This document shows, one piece after another, positions 26,101 to 38,852 of a DNA stretch of 64,000 nt. Source of the DNA: Solea solea. Its lineage: Eukaryota > Chordata > Actinopteri > Pleuronectiformes > Soleidae. Position 1 is the first letter of the stretch. Each line of letters begins with the position of its first letter. The notes beneath the pieces were generated by a model that was not told the origin of the DNA, made no database searches, and saw nothing but the letters and a program-made list of their open reading frames with translations. The stretch is taken from positions 19,714,886-19,778,885 of the forward strand of contig NC_081138.1 of the NCBI RefSeq assembly GCF_958295425.1. The letters are read 5' to 3'. A program made the translations under genes and the position numbers.

Positions 26101-26947
26101 CAGTCAATAATTAATGCAACAGTAATGGCACATGTGTGCTTACATTTATCTTATCGTTCTGCACTGGGAATGTGTACATCATCAGAATATTATCTATCTG
26201 CAGTGTGGCTGCCAGCAGCCTCTGCCAAATTGGCTGAGAGCTAAGAGAGTTTGGCTACCAGTTATCACAATGCTGTGTTGGATAGCTGGTTCAGGCAGAT
26301 TAATACAGCATTTCCATCTTCGCATGTCAGAGACTGACTCAATCTGTGTTCATGATGCACATCCTGAAGACATTTGCCTGCAATTTATTTGCACATTAAT
26401 AAATTCTTCAAACCAGTCAATTCAAGCTTTTCCATCGGCTTGTATTTCCTCTGAGATAGAATCAGACTGCACGTTGTTGACGATGTGACATTCAAACTGT
26501 TCAAAGAAATGAAATAAATGCACACAGACTGTTTTACATACGAATTTGACCTTCCTCAAGTCATCAAACTGTCCAACAGGCATCTTAAAGTATGTTCTGA
26601 AGCGGTTCATTTGAAAAGATTAAGTTCCTCTCCTTCACTAGCCACTTTTGTCTTTTTATTTGCAATTAGCAGTTTTTTGTTTATTCATATCACTGTTCAT
26701 GTGCAAAAGCTGTGAGGCAGAGAGAGAGATTCTCCATGTACATGATGTAAATAGCACACAGCTTTACACACACACATATCACACTCAACCTAGTAGGGGA
26801 CACAATGGAGAATTGTTGAATAGGTTAGAAACTGAGACTCTACATCATGTCAATTGTCAGTCCTGACAATACTGTTGTCAAAACACAAAATTTAGTTTGA
26901 TTAAAGCAGTGTCCTGACTCACACACACAGTGCTCAAGATCACTTTT
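23141..26947. other. Intergenic, no gene seen
   Basis: Unique sequence. A GC-richer part at about 25430-25880 stands out from its AT-rich surroundings and could be an exon of a non-coding RNA or an enhancer, but has no long frame with acceptable splice sites. A small tandem repeat (cttatagctt twice) lies at about 24391-24412. Confidence 0.5.
23687..23699. repeat. Poly-G run
   Basis: About 13 consecutive G in AT-rich intergenic DNA; length may be uncertain. Confidence 0.8.
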
Positions 26948-27552
26948 GGCACTTTTTACATTATACAGTTCTAGCACTACCCGGCTCTACTCGGTTTGGT
27001 ATCAGGCATATCGTTTTCCATTACTTCATAGTACCTTCTCAACGTAGGAGTGGTCACCATAGCACGGCTGACGTGACGTTGTTTTATACACGACACAAAC
27101 TCACTAACTAGTTAGCAGTTATTTTTTCAGTGTACTGAATCTTTAGAAGACTTGTTCACCAAATCACTCGGTACTTCCTGCATTGGGTTCTGATTCAAGC
27201 TCACAATCCCAGGCCTTCGTCACCAGACTCCCCAGTTAAACATTGAGATTTTAGAATTTTTTTTGCTAAATGTTGGAGATTAACGCATGTTTTTGGGTTT
27301 TTCAGTCTTTTTAAGTGATCTGCAGTTCGGCATGGTTCAGTTTGATTCTTGTGTTTAGAAGTCGCGCTCATGACTCTTCCAGTGACGACACTCTGCCAAT
27401 CAGTGGCCGGCAGTCTGTTGACGTCACATGTTGGCATCGGCTCAGCCTGCTTGGAACTTTGACCGAGCGGGTACAGAGAAAGCACCAGGTACTATCCCTA
27501 ATGGAATCGAGTTGAGCTGAGTAGTGCTTGAACTGCGTCATGGAAAAGCGCC
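26948..27552 (+). mobile_element. MITE family A, copy 1 (full length)
   Basis: The left end ggcactttttacattatacag, followed by ttctagcactacccggctct, is matched in inverted form by the right end gagctgagtagtgcttgaac, followed by 'ggaaaagcgcc'. The interior block ttgctaaatgttggagatta is shared with copies at 34123 (reverse), 53250 and 63662. Subterminal sequence 'ggtactatccctaatgga' recurs in other copies and in family B. About 605 bp with no transposase: a non-autonomous DNA element. No convincing target-site duplication was seen. Confidence 0.75.
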
Positions 27553-29510
27553 ATTTTACATGATACACGGCTGATAATCGGTACGAACAAGCTGTGGGGT
27601 ATTGAACCTGAGATTACAGAGAAGGGAATGTTTTTCACACCACCTGTTTTATCTCACCACATTGCACCATGTTCTGAGGAAACGTGTAGATACCAGAGCT
27701 GTTTAATAAGAGTTACGACACTCCCATAGACTGCTATAGAAACTTTGGAGTCACAGATAATCCCAAACTTTGAACAGTTCTTTATTCATCTGTGCACGTT
27801 TCCCAAGTAGAGTCACCAGTAAGTTCATGAATATTGTTTAGTTTGTTATTTAAGAACAACATATTTTTCATCTAGTCAATATTGGTATTGTGTAGAGCAA
27901 CTTTAGTAAAATATCGTAAGATAATATATTCTCACTGCATTTAGAAAACCTAAGCAACACTTCATTAACTATAATAACTAGATTTAAGTTTGCTTTGACT
28001 AATTGCAATTATTTATGAATTTTGGTGACCGAAGTTCTTCTTCTGTTATAAAATGTATTGTCAGAGATAACATGAGAACACTGAGGCTATAGCCGTTGAT
28101 ACTATTCTTGAAGTAAGGAGGTTTTGGAGAGAGCTCACACTAGTGATGATTCCACTTGCATGTGCTCTGAGACCACCTCTTTCACCTCTCAGGTCTCTGA
28201 CTATATTCACACTGACCCAAACAAACCACTCTAAGGGGTAAACACACCAGGGTTCGATTTAACTGCGCCAATCTGTGCGAATGTACCGTTAAAGTGTACA
28301 AATTGATCTCGGCTTCTGCATTTGTTCATACACAAGAAAGCATTCCACCTTAAAAGTTGCTAGTGGCTGTCGGTAGCCATCAAGCTACACCGCAAATTCA
28401 ACTAGTAATCTAATGTTTACTAGTAAAGATGACAAGGCAAGGATTAATTCGTGAATCATCTCTCTTTCATGCATTTGGTTGAATCTCAGTTTGCTTTGCT
28501 CAGTTGTTCAATTTGTGACTAAAGGGAAACTTCGCCGTGCACTGCTTGCTGCTCACTGAGTCATTTAGAAGTTAAATTCATTGCTAAATGGCACCTTGAC
28601 AGGAGAAGAGTATATGATGACATTTTGAATGTATGAGAATACTGGAAAAAGTTTGTAACTCAAGCCATTCCATTCCAGTGTCAGCTGAATTTAGAATTTA
28701 ACAGAAAAAGTTGTTAGTAGTTGAACACTCATTAAATTTCAACATTTTTCATAGCGGCTGAGAGTAGTGTTTCTTGTTTCTGGTTCAGGAGTTCTGGCAC
28801 AGCTTAGCTGCTGCTCTCTGGTTTAACGGCACAGGGAAAATCATCACTTTATTCTGAGCTATTGGTAAAAGTCTTGACAGTCTCGACTGTCGGTAACAGT
28901 GCTGTATTTGCTCTCTATTGGAAGTATAAGCTGATAGTCTCCCAGCACACATATTTCAAAGTTAATTGTTGATTATGCTACACTCCAGATGTTCTCAGTG
29001 AGTTGCTGCATATTGCTGTATTATCATTTATCTAGTTCCACAAAAGTAATTCAACTTCAGCAGCATGCCTTTATGCACAAATGCTTTCTCTTGTTCTTCT
29101 TAATTTAAAAAACTGAGATAGGGTCTTTTTTTTGGTTGACATTGTGGGTGAGTTTGTCTGTATGTATTCACCAGGCACTTGTTTAGATATTATGTGGAAT
29201 GAATATTTGTGTTACTGTTGCCTTTCTTTCATCTCAAACCATTCTGACCGAAAGGCTGTAAACGCTTGAGATGCTTGGGTGTGAAAATCCTACAAGATCA
29301 GCAGTTTCTGAAATACTCACAACCGTGGCAGATTCAAAGTTACTTCAATCACCGGTCTTTCCCGTCTTTTCCTGATGCTGGGTTTTGAAAGTCTTGACCA
29401 TGTCTCTAAGCTTAACAGTGTTGAGTTGATGCCATGGGCATGGCTGATCAGATATTTGTGTTTCCAAGCAGTTGAACAGGTGTACTTGATAAAGAATCTG
29501 GTGAGTGTAT

Positions 29511-29547
<37 letters not shown>

Positions 29548-31602
29548 TTATTTTTTTAGTATTTGCCAATCCCATGTCTGTGGATCAGGTTCACCATTAT
29601 TTTCCTCAGAGACTTCAAAAGCTCTCGACTTTGTCACTGCTCCAATTTTCTTGCCCTCAGTTTTCATTTATCTATTTCCAGTTACTTCTATAAATCACAC
29701 AAGTGGTATTCTAAAAATAAAACCACTGTTAAAATTCTTAATACACAAAACCACATGGGCTGTGCTGTCACTTAGAAAATGACCGATGGAGCTTACACAC
29801 AAGCACTGGACCATGGCCAGATTCAAGTGAATTGCAACTGTTGCTCACACAAACATAAACAAAGCGGTGGTATATTTACACAGCATGGCAAGTGTGGTAC
29901 CTGTTGAAATCAGTTTTATTCCCCTCAGGCTACAACAGGCCTGGTAATGACGTTGCTGCTGTCACCAGCTTAAAAGAGCAAATGAAGCTGCAGTGTCAGG
30001 GCTCTGCTAATTTGAAACCGCTAAAAACCTTTGTGCCTTGTTCAAATCTATCAATGCCTGTGATGTAATTACATTTTAAATAGGCTCCAGTGATAAATTG
30101 AATCTCTATTTTGTTCAGCCCCTAACCAAACTTGATTAATCCATTTTTAATCAGCTGGTGGCAGGGAGGTGCCTTGATGTTTCATTTAACTACGGCTGAC
30201 AGCTGAGACAGCCAAGCTTTTGTCAGATGGGTCCTCCCAAACCTTAAGACCACAGGGTGAAATCGACGGAAAACGTAGTTTTTGTTAGTAATCATGTGAC
30301 ACCAAGTCTTGTCTGTTGATTTGCACTTGATACGCAGCGGTGGTCGTGTTGTTTTGTGCATGCAGGCGGTGGTATGTGTCCACCCTGGTAGATCTTTAAC
30401 AGTGACTCCTCTTTAGCCTCAGCCTCTTCTCCTCACTGTACTGTTTGCGGGTGAGCTCACAGTCAAACTAAGGAGAAGTGTTTCTAATTATAGACAACAG
30501 ACTCACTCACAACCCCTAGTGTCTTTCTCCTCCCAGTGGTCATGGTGGGAAGAGAAACATTTCTAAATAAAGGACCTTTAACTCTTTGTTACAAACTCTT
30601 TTTTGTTTTCAGCTTTTCTGCAGTAACTTCAAATTAGAGCTGGAGAAACCACAAAGGCTGTGAATATTAAAACGGTGCAAAACAGTCAATACCAATATGT
30701 TGTGATACAGTTACATAGAAATAAGGAGTGAAATTTGAATATAATTTGGATTATAAAATGATTTGTGTGTAGAAAAAGACAAATACGTGTGAAACAGACA
30801 AACACACATCTGAGATAAAAGTGATTGCACTTTAAATGTTTTTGCACAATCCATAAACATAAATGCATATTCATGTATATTGAATTTCTTTCATATACTG
30901 AACAGTTGCCTAAAATACAATGCAGCTATTACTGAGCAAAATCAGCTGTTCAACAGATAAAAGATAAATGGCCTAGTCAGTCTTAAAAGGATTGTCACAG
31001 TTGAGACAAATCGTAATGCTGGGGACAAACTCATTGTATGTGCAGTGTGACGGCTTCTGCACCTTGCTCAGCTTTGTTGTTCCCACAGGGATTGTGTCTA
31101 TGTTTTACACAGGGTTTGCCTTTGAAAATTGCCATAAATAACATTCTGCTTTTTAAAATAACCCTCTGTACTCGCTCAGTTGTAGGACTCTTATGAAGTC
31201 ATGCATCCACCTTTCCTGATAAATTCCCTGTAGAAAAGAAAAAAACATGAACGGATTCAGGGAACCAAAAAGTGCAATAGAGCATTGGGATACAGTGAAT
31301 CAAGCCTTGCGTGAGTTCATGCGAGAGACGCTAGTCCCCAGCCCCAGCTGTAATCAGCTGACTGCCAGCTGACCACATTTTACTCACACTCTGATCACAG
31401 CCACTCGCACTCCAAGACATCCCTCCCTCATTTCTTGCTACGCCAATGCTGCCTCACTCTGTTGCCACTGACACACAGTGTCTCAGTGTCTTGCTTGGGC
31501 TCATTCTTGGCCAGCAGAGCTGTCAGCACCAAGTTTAACCCTTCTGTTACCACTCATGGATTTGGCATGTTTACTTATTACTGTAACTCCTAGTAACTCC
31601 AT
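27553..31602. other. Intergenic, no gene seen
   Basis: Unique sequence apart from the ATTT array at 29506. The segment 29935-30210 looks like a conserved non-coding element by texture; see the findings. Confidence 0.5.
29506..29546. repeat. (ATTT)n microsatellite
   Basis: About nine tandem ATTT units ending in a T-rich stretch. It creates an artefactual Tyr-Leu-Phe-Ile reading frame. Confidence 0.92.
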
Positions 31603-32040
31603 CACAGTGCAGTACGGTAAAGCCCTGGGTCAGGCTTGTGTTTCGACTGAGAACAGTACCTTTTACTTGTTAGGCGGGGTGTGGGATGTGTTCGATGGCT
31701 GCATCAGCGAAATACATAGACGACGAACAACGAAATCAAACGCAACACAACAGACATCAATAGGGGACATCCAACAGGTTGTTTTTTTCTCCGTAAGACG
31801 CCAAGATTTGTATAAGAATTGACGTTGACACTAGTCGCAAAGAAGTGCCACTTTTCTGTCGACCAATCAGCTCACAATCATGAGTGGAGCTGGTCTGGCT
31901 CCACCCATACTGCACTGTACGATTACTCTGGTACCCCAAGGGAAGGGTACCGCAAAATTGAACTGTTATTTTGTGTTTGGGCTGGTTATTTAGGTACTAA
32001 TACTGAACCGAGCCATTGCACTGGGTGGAAACACAGCTTA
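31603..32040 (+). mobile_element. MITE family B, copy 1
   Basis: It opens with cacagtgcagtacggtaaag and 'ggtcaggcttgtgtttcgac', has a middle 'ggcggggtgtggg' and 'acacaacagacatcaatagg', then 'ggagctggtctggctccacc' and 'ctctggtaccccaagggaag', and ends 'ggtactaatactgaaccgag' + 'ggtggaaacacagc'. The same blocks in the same order make up the copy at 56228. Non-coding; the reading frames across it are not protein-like. Confidence 0.68.
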
Positions 32041-34122
32041 AGATTAATTAACCTTAGCTACATATTGTAGGCTCACTGGTTTACCACAAATGCACATAAC
32101 TTGTGACCTCAGCAACTTTAATAGTGCAAGGACAGAGGTTCGCGGTCAGTGACCCATCAAACGATTTTAAAGCAGTTGGGTTAAAACAAGTTAGTGATGC
32201 TTTGGAAAAGCAGTGTGGGCACTCTGGTTAGTGACTGTGGCAGTTTCTCAGTGACCCATGCCTCCTTTTAGTTGGACAGGTTAGTTAGTATGGCTCATTG
32301 AAAGACCTCTATTGGAGCTGACATATCTTTGGGGAACAGTACAACGACATACACAATTTTTTACATTTATTTATGTACACCAAGAAACATGAAGAGTCAT
32401 CGTTCTGTGGGAATTACATTCTTCTCCTGTGACGGGAGCACAGAGGGGGAACAAATCCCAGGTCAAGATGACATTGTGTATTACACCTTGACTAATTTCC
32501 TGTAGCATCTTCAATGTTTGGAGCTCAGTGAATGTGAAAACAAGGAAACCAAATTAGCCGCTGTGAAGGGAGGTGGGATGTGTTTACTGTAGCGTTTGGG
32601 CTTCGAGGTATGCGGTGCCCATCCTTGGCAGAGCTAGAGAATCACAGTAGGGGACAGAAAAAAAACAGCCCTCCCATCATGTCACTGTGAAGCCTTTTTC
32701 TCCCAAATACTCCTATTTGCCCTGTCTTATCCTTCTCTTTATTCCTCCCACTCTCATCTGGCACCTCTCATCTTTTCCACTGTACTTTCAAACTATGCAC
32801 TGGATCTTAGAACAATTCACACTATATATTCATTTTTAAACCTTCCCCATAACACTGCGTTGAATTTAAATACTCACTCCTCATCCTTTTCTTTTTCGTT
32901 TTTTTGGGGGGTTTTCTCACCTCTGACAGAGGAGGGCAGACAATATATATTTAAACAAGAACAAATACTTAAAATAAAATAAACTTTGTTTTATAACTCT
33001 AAAGATACCCATGCTTTTTATAAAGGATTTTGTAGCACCTTGGATGCCTCTCTTTGGACAGCCAGTTACACCCCAGGTCATTGTTGTGGGTTTGAATAAA
33101 ATTTTGATACAGAGAAACAGAATAAAACAAGAGTTTACAGTCATTTACTGTCATGGTTTGATAGTATATTACTGTATTATCTCCACACTTTTGAGTTTGC
33201 TTCTGAATGTGTATAAAAACCGACTCTGGTTGAATTTGAAATAGTGATGTGCGAGTGAAATTTAGATGAAACGCATATAACAGTCTTTAACGTGTGTGCA
33301 GTCCTGATTAAAAGACGAGTTCCTGTACTACAGTCATGACTGACGCACAAGAAAACAGCTTCCCTGTTATCCTTAAACAGATTGTGATAATACGATATCA
33401 ATAACAATGCAACGCAATAACAGATGATATCCTTGATGACCAGATGGAACAATGAGTTACTTCCTGATTAGAAGGAGCCAAGATGGCTGTTTTCTTCTGT
33501 TAACAGCCTGTGTTAACAGCCAAAGCTTACCAGCTGCTGGTAATAACTAACTTCATATTTACCATTAAAGCACATGAGCTATGTTGACCTTTGCATATAA
33601 TGCTGCAGCAAGAATGCAAGTTGAACTTATTTCCCCAAAATGTCAAACCACAACTTTAATTTTAAGTATCTGCTGGTCGGAGCTTGATCAGATATTGGTT
33701 TTCATTATGTTTGTGTGCATTTGTGCATCGGATAACATTAAATAGGAAGGAACAATTCATGCTTGAGGAAAATGGAGCCTACAAGACAAATTTCCATTAA
33801 TGCTGTCCTTTAAGATATCCGTGAAGTGATGTGATATTGTGGATCTGCTATAGGAAGGATTACAAAATCCTAAGCAATATGTCTGGGTATGACTGGTAAC
33901 AGTCTTTTTTTCTCATTTTTGTTTTGGCAGTTTGGCAGTTTTGTACTTTGAAAATGAAACTAACAGAGGCAAAATTCTCTGTGTAAATGCCAGAAGACCA
34001 GGAGGGTTTGAGGCCAAACCAACACAGATTTTAAAATGAACTCTTTTTATGGGTTTGAAGTTTATTTTGCTAACAGATAAAGGACTTTAGGTTTAAAAAG
34101 GCAATTGATCAGTCTAAATTAC
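32041..34122. other. Intergenic, no gene seen
   Basis: Unique AT-rich sequence. No coding, RNA gene or repeat family could be recognised. Confidence 0.5.
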
Positions 34123-34740
34123 GGCGCTTTTCCACTATACAGTTGTAGCACGGCTTGGCTCAGATCAACTTGTTGTTTTTTATTGCTTTTCCATTAGGGA
34201 TACGTACCTGCTTAGTACCTGCTCTGGTGAGGTTCCAAGCAAGCTGAGCCAATACTAAAATGTGCGACGATAGGCCACTGAGTGTCTTCACTGGAAGAGT
34301 CATGAGCGGTAACACCTAACACAGGAATCAAACCAAACTGTAGATCAGTTAAAAAGACTTAAGACTTAAAATGATGGAAACATGCGTTAATCACCAACAT
34401 TTAGCAAGGAAAATCTTAATATTTAACAGGGGAGTCTGGAGTCTTTAGTGACATCACTGCCAAAAGCCTGTGATTGTGAGTCAAATTTGTCGTAATTTAG
34501 TTCAGTAACTGTGTCAGAAGGAGTCTGCTGTGCTCTGGTCATACTGGAAGTACTGAACTAATCTTTTTAAGTTTAATGAACTGATTCATTAAACTGCTTT
34601 ACAAGTCACTAGTTTGTGTTTTTGTGTCAAGTATAAAACAACATCACGGCAGTTTCATGCAGCCGTGCAATGACGACCGTCCACGTTGCAGAGATACAAC
34701 AACTGCTACAACTGTTACAACTCTATAGTAGAAAAGTGCC
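34123..34740 (-). mobile_element. MITE family A, copy 2 (full length, inverted)
   Basis: Left end ggcgcttttccactatacag and right end ctatagtagaaaagtgcc are inverted repeats. Read on the minus strand the whole 618 bp aligns with copy 1 in order: 'gtgatattg..' region, aggcttttggcagtgatgtc, the core ttgctaaatgttggtgatta, 'ctgatctacagtttgg', 'catgactcttccagtg', and 'ctaatggaaaagca'. With the cleanest ends in the window, it is the best reference copy of the family. Confidence 0.78.
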
Positions 34741-35477
34741 ATAAGTGTTTCTTTCTTCATAGTCTCACAATATAATATGAGTACTGCAATCACATTCTGA
34801 ATTAAAAAGACTGTTGTGAATAAAAATGAAATGAAAAAACATGTACTAATATAAAACACTGTCCCCAGCTGTAATATGAAAATCTTTCATAACCTGTTCA
34901 ACACCCTATAATTTCAGGGCTCCCACTTGAAGCTCAAGCAGTAATCAACTTCATGTTGAGCTACATTGCCTGGGATCAGAACAGGATGTAAAACATTTTC
35001 AGCAAACAGGCCCAAGATCTTATCTGTGAAATGTGAATTCATATCCAGGATCGTTGCAAGCAGATATCAAACCGGGAAAATAGTGTGTTGCACAGATTTG
35101 TTAGAGTTAAAAGAAGCAATCAATGCTATGTTCAGTAATGCGCATCTTGTTTTTTTTGGTTTTTCAGGGCTCTGTGGACACAGAAATCCAATCACCACTT
35201 GTGATCAGATCTGTGTCACTTCGGTACGTTGTCCTTTATCAGATATATATCCAATATGTGGCCATGTGACATGAATAAGAATGACCATATCAGAATTAGA
35301 ATCCCAGTGGCTTTTTGCTTCTTCACATGCTGCTGAGTGTCATCGTCTCCAACTATCAGCGCAAATGTGCTGAACACTGACGTCGTTGACCTGCAAAATT
35401 AAACAATAGTGGAGGAGAGTGCAGTCCTCTACAGCTGAATCTCACTCACTTATTTGCAGGAAAAGCTTCCAAACAGT

Positions 35478-35506
35478 CAAATCTGATGTGTAATACATCA
35501 GATTTG
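35478..35506. other. Perfect 12-bp hairpin
   Basis: caaatctgatgt (35478-35489) and acatcagatttg (35495-35506) are exact reverse complements around a 5-nt loop. A partial third copy (aatctgatttgacacatg) follows. No function can be assigned; an isolated short palindrome in intergenic DNA. Confidence 0.8.
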
Positions 35507-36700
35507 AATCTGATTTGACACATGTAATCTAAATGTAATCCTAAGGTTGAAATGATCTTCCAAGGAACATCAGCAACACTGATTTTACTTTGACTTTCAG
35601 TTAAGGATTGTTGTAGACTTGTAGACACTCCACTGCTGATGAGGAAAACAAGATGTAAACATTGTTGCAGAAACAATACAAGCTGTGTTTTGGTTTGTTG
35701 TATTTCCGTTCAGTGGAATTGTGCAGAACTGCTGCCAGTCACTGTCTTATATAATCACACTTGTTTCAAGGGTGAGTCAATTTGACTGTTGGTACCAAAA
35801 AAAGGCTTTACGTTGCTGTCAGTAAAGTACTCTCAGTAAAATTCATCTAAATAGCTTTATGTAACCAAGTTAAGTCTGGTGAGGCTGCTACATTAGAGTT
35901 GGAACAAATACCAAATCAACTGACAACCCAAAGACATACTTTTAGCAATTAACCAATAGCTTTAAAATACCAGAGGGTCCCCTTAGAGCAAAACACAGGT
36001 AAGGTGCACAAGTGAATACAGAAAACTGGTGCATAATTTAACAAGTTTTATTTTCACACAATGTATAAAAGTACACTTTGTTATTCCAAAAATCTGACTA
36101 ATGAACACTGGGGGATATGGATCACACTTTGAGGTTAGGGAGGAGCTGCAGCTCTATGTGCTGCAGGAGGTGTTGTGGTGCAAGTAGCCTAAAACAATGA
36201 ATAAATACGCCTACAAAAGGAGATGATCTCACTTATCATCTAAGATACCATGCGATGGGCCTTGTACTCCCAAATCCAATTACTTCAAATAGACACATGC
36301 ACAAAAACACAACTTTAACCCCAAGCTGGAGAGATACTTTCGTTTTCCCTGGAGTGATACACAAGCAAACAAATCGAAGGGATAACTCGATACTACGAAG
36401 GCAAATATAATGCACAACAAAAAGAGACTCCGATAAATCAGTGAAGCAAAAGTTAACTATAATTAATTACCCCAACACAAGTCAAAGCAATTTAAATGCA
36501 AAACAAATGGATATTAAACTACACATTTTAAACTTGATACAAAGCAAATTATGAGTGGTAAATTGATTACATAAATGGCAAAACAACCTAACTTAAGCTT
36601 AATTCGTGTAACGACCCCAGAGGAAACGAAACCATTATAGTTCAACACGTCAGTCACCTAAACAAGGCAGCAGTAGGTAATAGTAGGCAGTAATAATGGA

Positions 36701-36958
36701 AGCGACGGTAGTTCAGTGGTAGAGAAAGTTGTCTTGCAAGTTGAAGGTTGTGGGTTGGATTCCCGGCTCCACTAGTGCTCCACATGCCAATGTGTCCTTG
36801 GGCAAGACAACCCCATGTTGCTCCTGACAGCTGTGCCGGCAGTGTGTGAATGGGTATGAAAGATGAGTGATGGAAAAATGTGCTGCACATGTGAATGGGT
36901 GAATGGCAAAACGATAGTCTAAAGCAACTTTGAGTGGTCATCAAGACTAGAAAAGTCT
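36701..36958 (+). mobile_element. tRNA-derived SINE
   Basis: The 5' part has RNA polymerase III promoter boxes: A box-like tagttcagtgg (36709-36719) and B box-like ggttggattcc (36753-36763, consensus GGTTCGANTCC with the C changed). After the tRNA-like head come 'atgtgtccttgggcaagaca', 'cctgacagctgtgccggcag', 'tgaatgggtgaatgg' and 'tgagtggtcatcaagactag'. This order is a tRNA-derived SINE class common in teleosts. The usual 'gcgctatataa' end is missing. An imperfect direct repeat (cctaaacaaggcagcagtagg, in part, at 36657 and cctaagcaaggcagtagg at 36964) flanks it. Confidence 0.85.
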
Positions 36959-38135
36959 TGGTGCCTAAGCAAGGCAGTAGGATAAAGCAAAAAAGACTAA
37001 AAGGAACACTAAGACACAATGTTACACAAAACAATGCATAAATAAGTCCATCCACTGTGAACTACCACATTACCTCCGCTGCTTGGAGCCTCCACGTAAT
37101 CAAGGTGGTTTACATTGTTGTTGTTCTTTATTGTGTTGTTTTGACCGACCTGTTACTGTCTATGTTGTAAATTAGTGCCCATTCTCTTGTGTCGCTCTCG
37201 TGTAGGATCACCTGCTGCTGTGAACAGTTATTTTCCAAAAGCAACACAAATGCAAAATCTCGGTTCACTAATGAATGTCAAATCAGAAGCCTCACCAGAA
37301 AGAGCGGCAGTTATAATGTGATATAAGTGTTTATTAATTCACTTACTATTAAATATGTTGTTGAAATGGCCGGCAGTAGAAAACAGTGCTGCTCTCTTCT
37401 GCCTTTCACTCTGGTCTTTCTGGGTCGCCCACAAAAATATCTGAGAGATATTTTAAACTGCCAAGTTTGGAGAGATGGCGGGACAACTCCAGACCCTGCT
37501 CATGTTCCACTGGGTGGAGACAAGCTGAGCTGTTGAAGAACTGCGAGGAGGTCCTTGTCATAGTAAACATACATTTCAAATGAGAAAGCATTTTAAGATG
37601 ATAATAATGAAGGCTACAGCTGGTTTGGCATAAAGTTAGCCTTGCAGGTGAGAGGTTTACAGATGAGGAATCGCCAGAAAGATATTAGCCTTACTGACGG
37701 ATAGCCCGGGAGATTTAGAAACCCAGTGAGTGATGGATCCACAAGATAAAGTCTTTCATGACTTTGTTCAAAGCCCATTAATGGGAATATTTCAAAGGCA
37801 AATAGTATCTCAGGATGATGGAACATTCCGATAGAACCGTGTCACTTGAAAAGACTGTTCTCAAGGGGTTCTCATATCAGTTTTTTTTTTTTTTTTTTAA
37901 ACGTGCAACGTGTGAATGTGTGTGGTGCTTTAATTCAGGTTTGATTACCTCTGTTTCTTGTTGAATGAGTGTGCTTGTGGAAATGTTCAAGTGCCTACTT
38001 TCTGAAAAAGTCATGAGAATATGAACATGAACATATGAAAGCGATGAGTAAAAGTGGTTAGGGGGGTAAAAGGGGAAAAGTCGTGTTTTCAAATCTATCA
38101 ACAAATAATGTTTTATCATTTGGCAAAATGCAATA

Positions 38136-38161
38136 AAAAATATATATATATATATATATAT
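38136..38161. repeat. (TA)n microsatellite
   Basis: AT-dinucleotide run of about 24 bp next to an A-run. Confidence 0.9.
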
Positions 38162-38852
38162 GGTGCTTTGCTTGAGCTCTCTCAGATGAACAAGACGCAA
38201 CATTTCAAGATCAATTTAGTTTGATTCCATCTTGCATACCTTGATAATTATATCGTTTTCATGCAGCCTTTCAGTGAAAATCAAGTTTCCTTCCTCATTG
38301 TCACAACTTAACAGAATCAAATCGAGAGACAGCCAAACAGCTGCTGTGTGTCTTTTCTAAAATGAAGTCTCTAATCAACCGAAGAATATGTTTCATTCAC
38401 ATATTTGTACAGATGTAGTGATTTTGCCACTTGAGACATCAATATGGCCTGACAATAAAGATACAGTGTATATATATTTTTTTATAGCACAGCAAGTGTA
38501 GAGGATGGCTGTGACTCACTGCGGTTTTCAGACAATATACTGTATACACTACAGGCGATTTGCCATAACAATACAATGCTGTTAAATTAGCATAAATATT
38601 CATATAAAGCAATTTACAATCAGCATCTCTATCATTTTTATTATTGAGAGAGGTATACAATATCCCTCTTTGCACTTACACTTACCATGACTATGTGAAC
38701 GTGCATACATACACAACCCTTAACCCTTCATATAGTGGGTTTAATGTGTTATAATTTAGATGCACCACTAGCAGTGTGGGTGTCTCTTAATGGATGGGTT
38801 TATTCTACTATTTCTTTTAAATTTTTACCATAGGAACATTATAGTTATGTTT

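Larger units (their letters stand above)
34741..38852. other. Intergenic apart from the SINE; no gene seen
   Basis: Contains a short hairpin (35478), the SINE (36701), a poly-T (37880-37898) and the TA run (38136). The remaining sequence is unique and AT-rich; reading frames are below about 135 codons and lie largely over the SINE. Confidence 0.5.

Noticed and set aside
36701..36775. tRNA gene
   Set aside because: A and B boxes are present but the body continues as a SINE and a cloverleaf with an aminoacyl stem is not formed; it is a SINE head.
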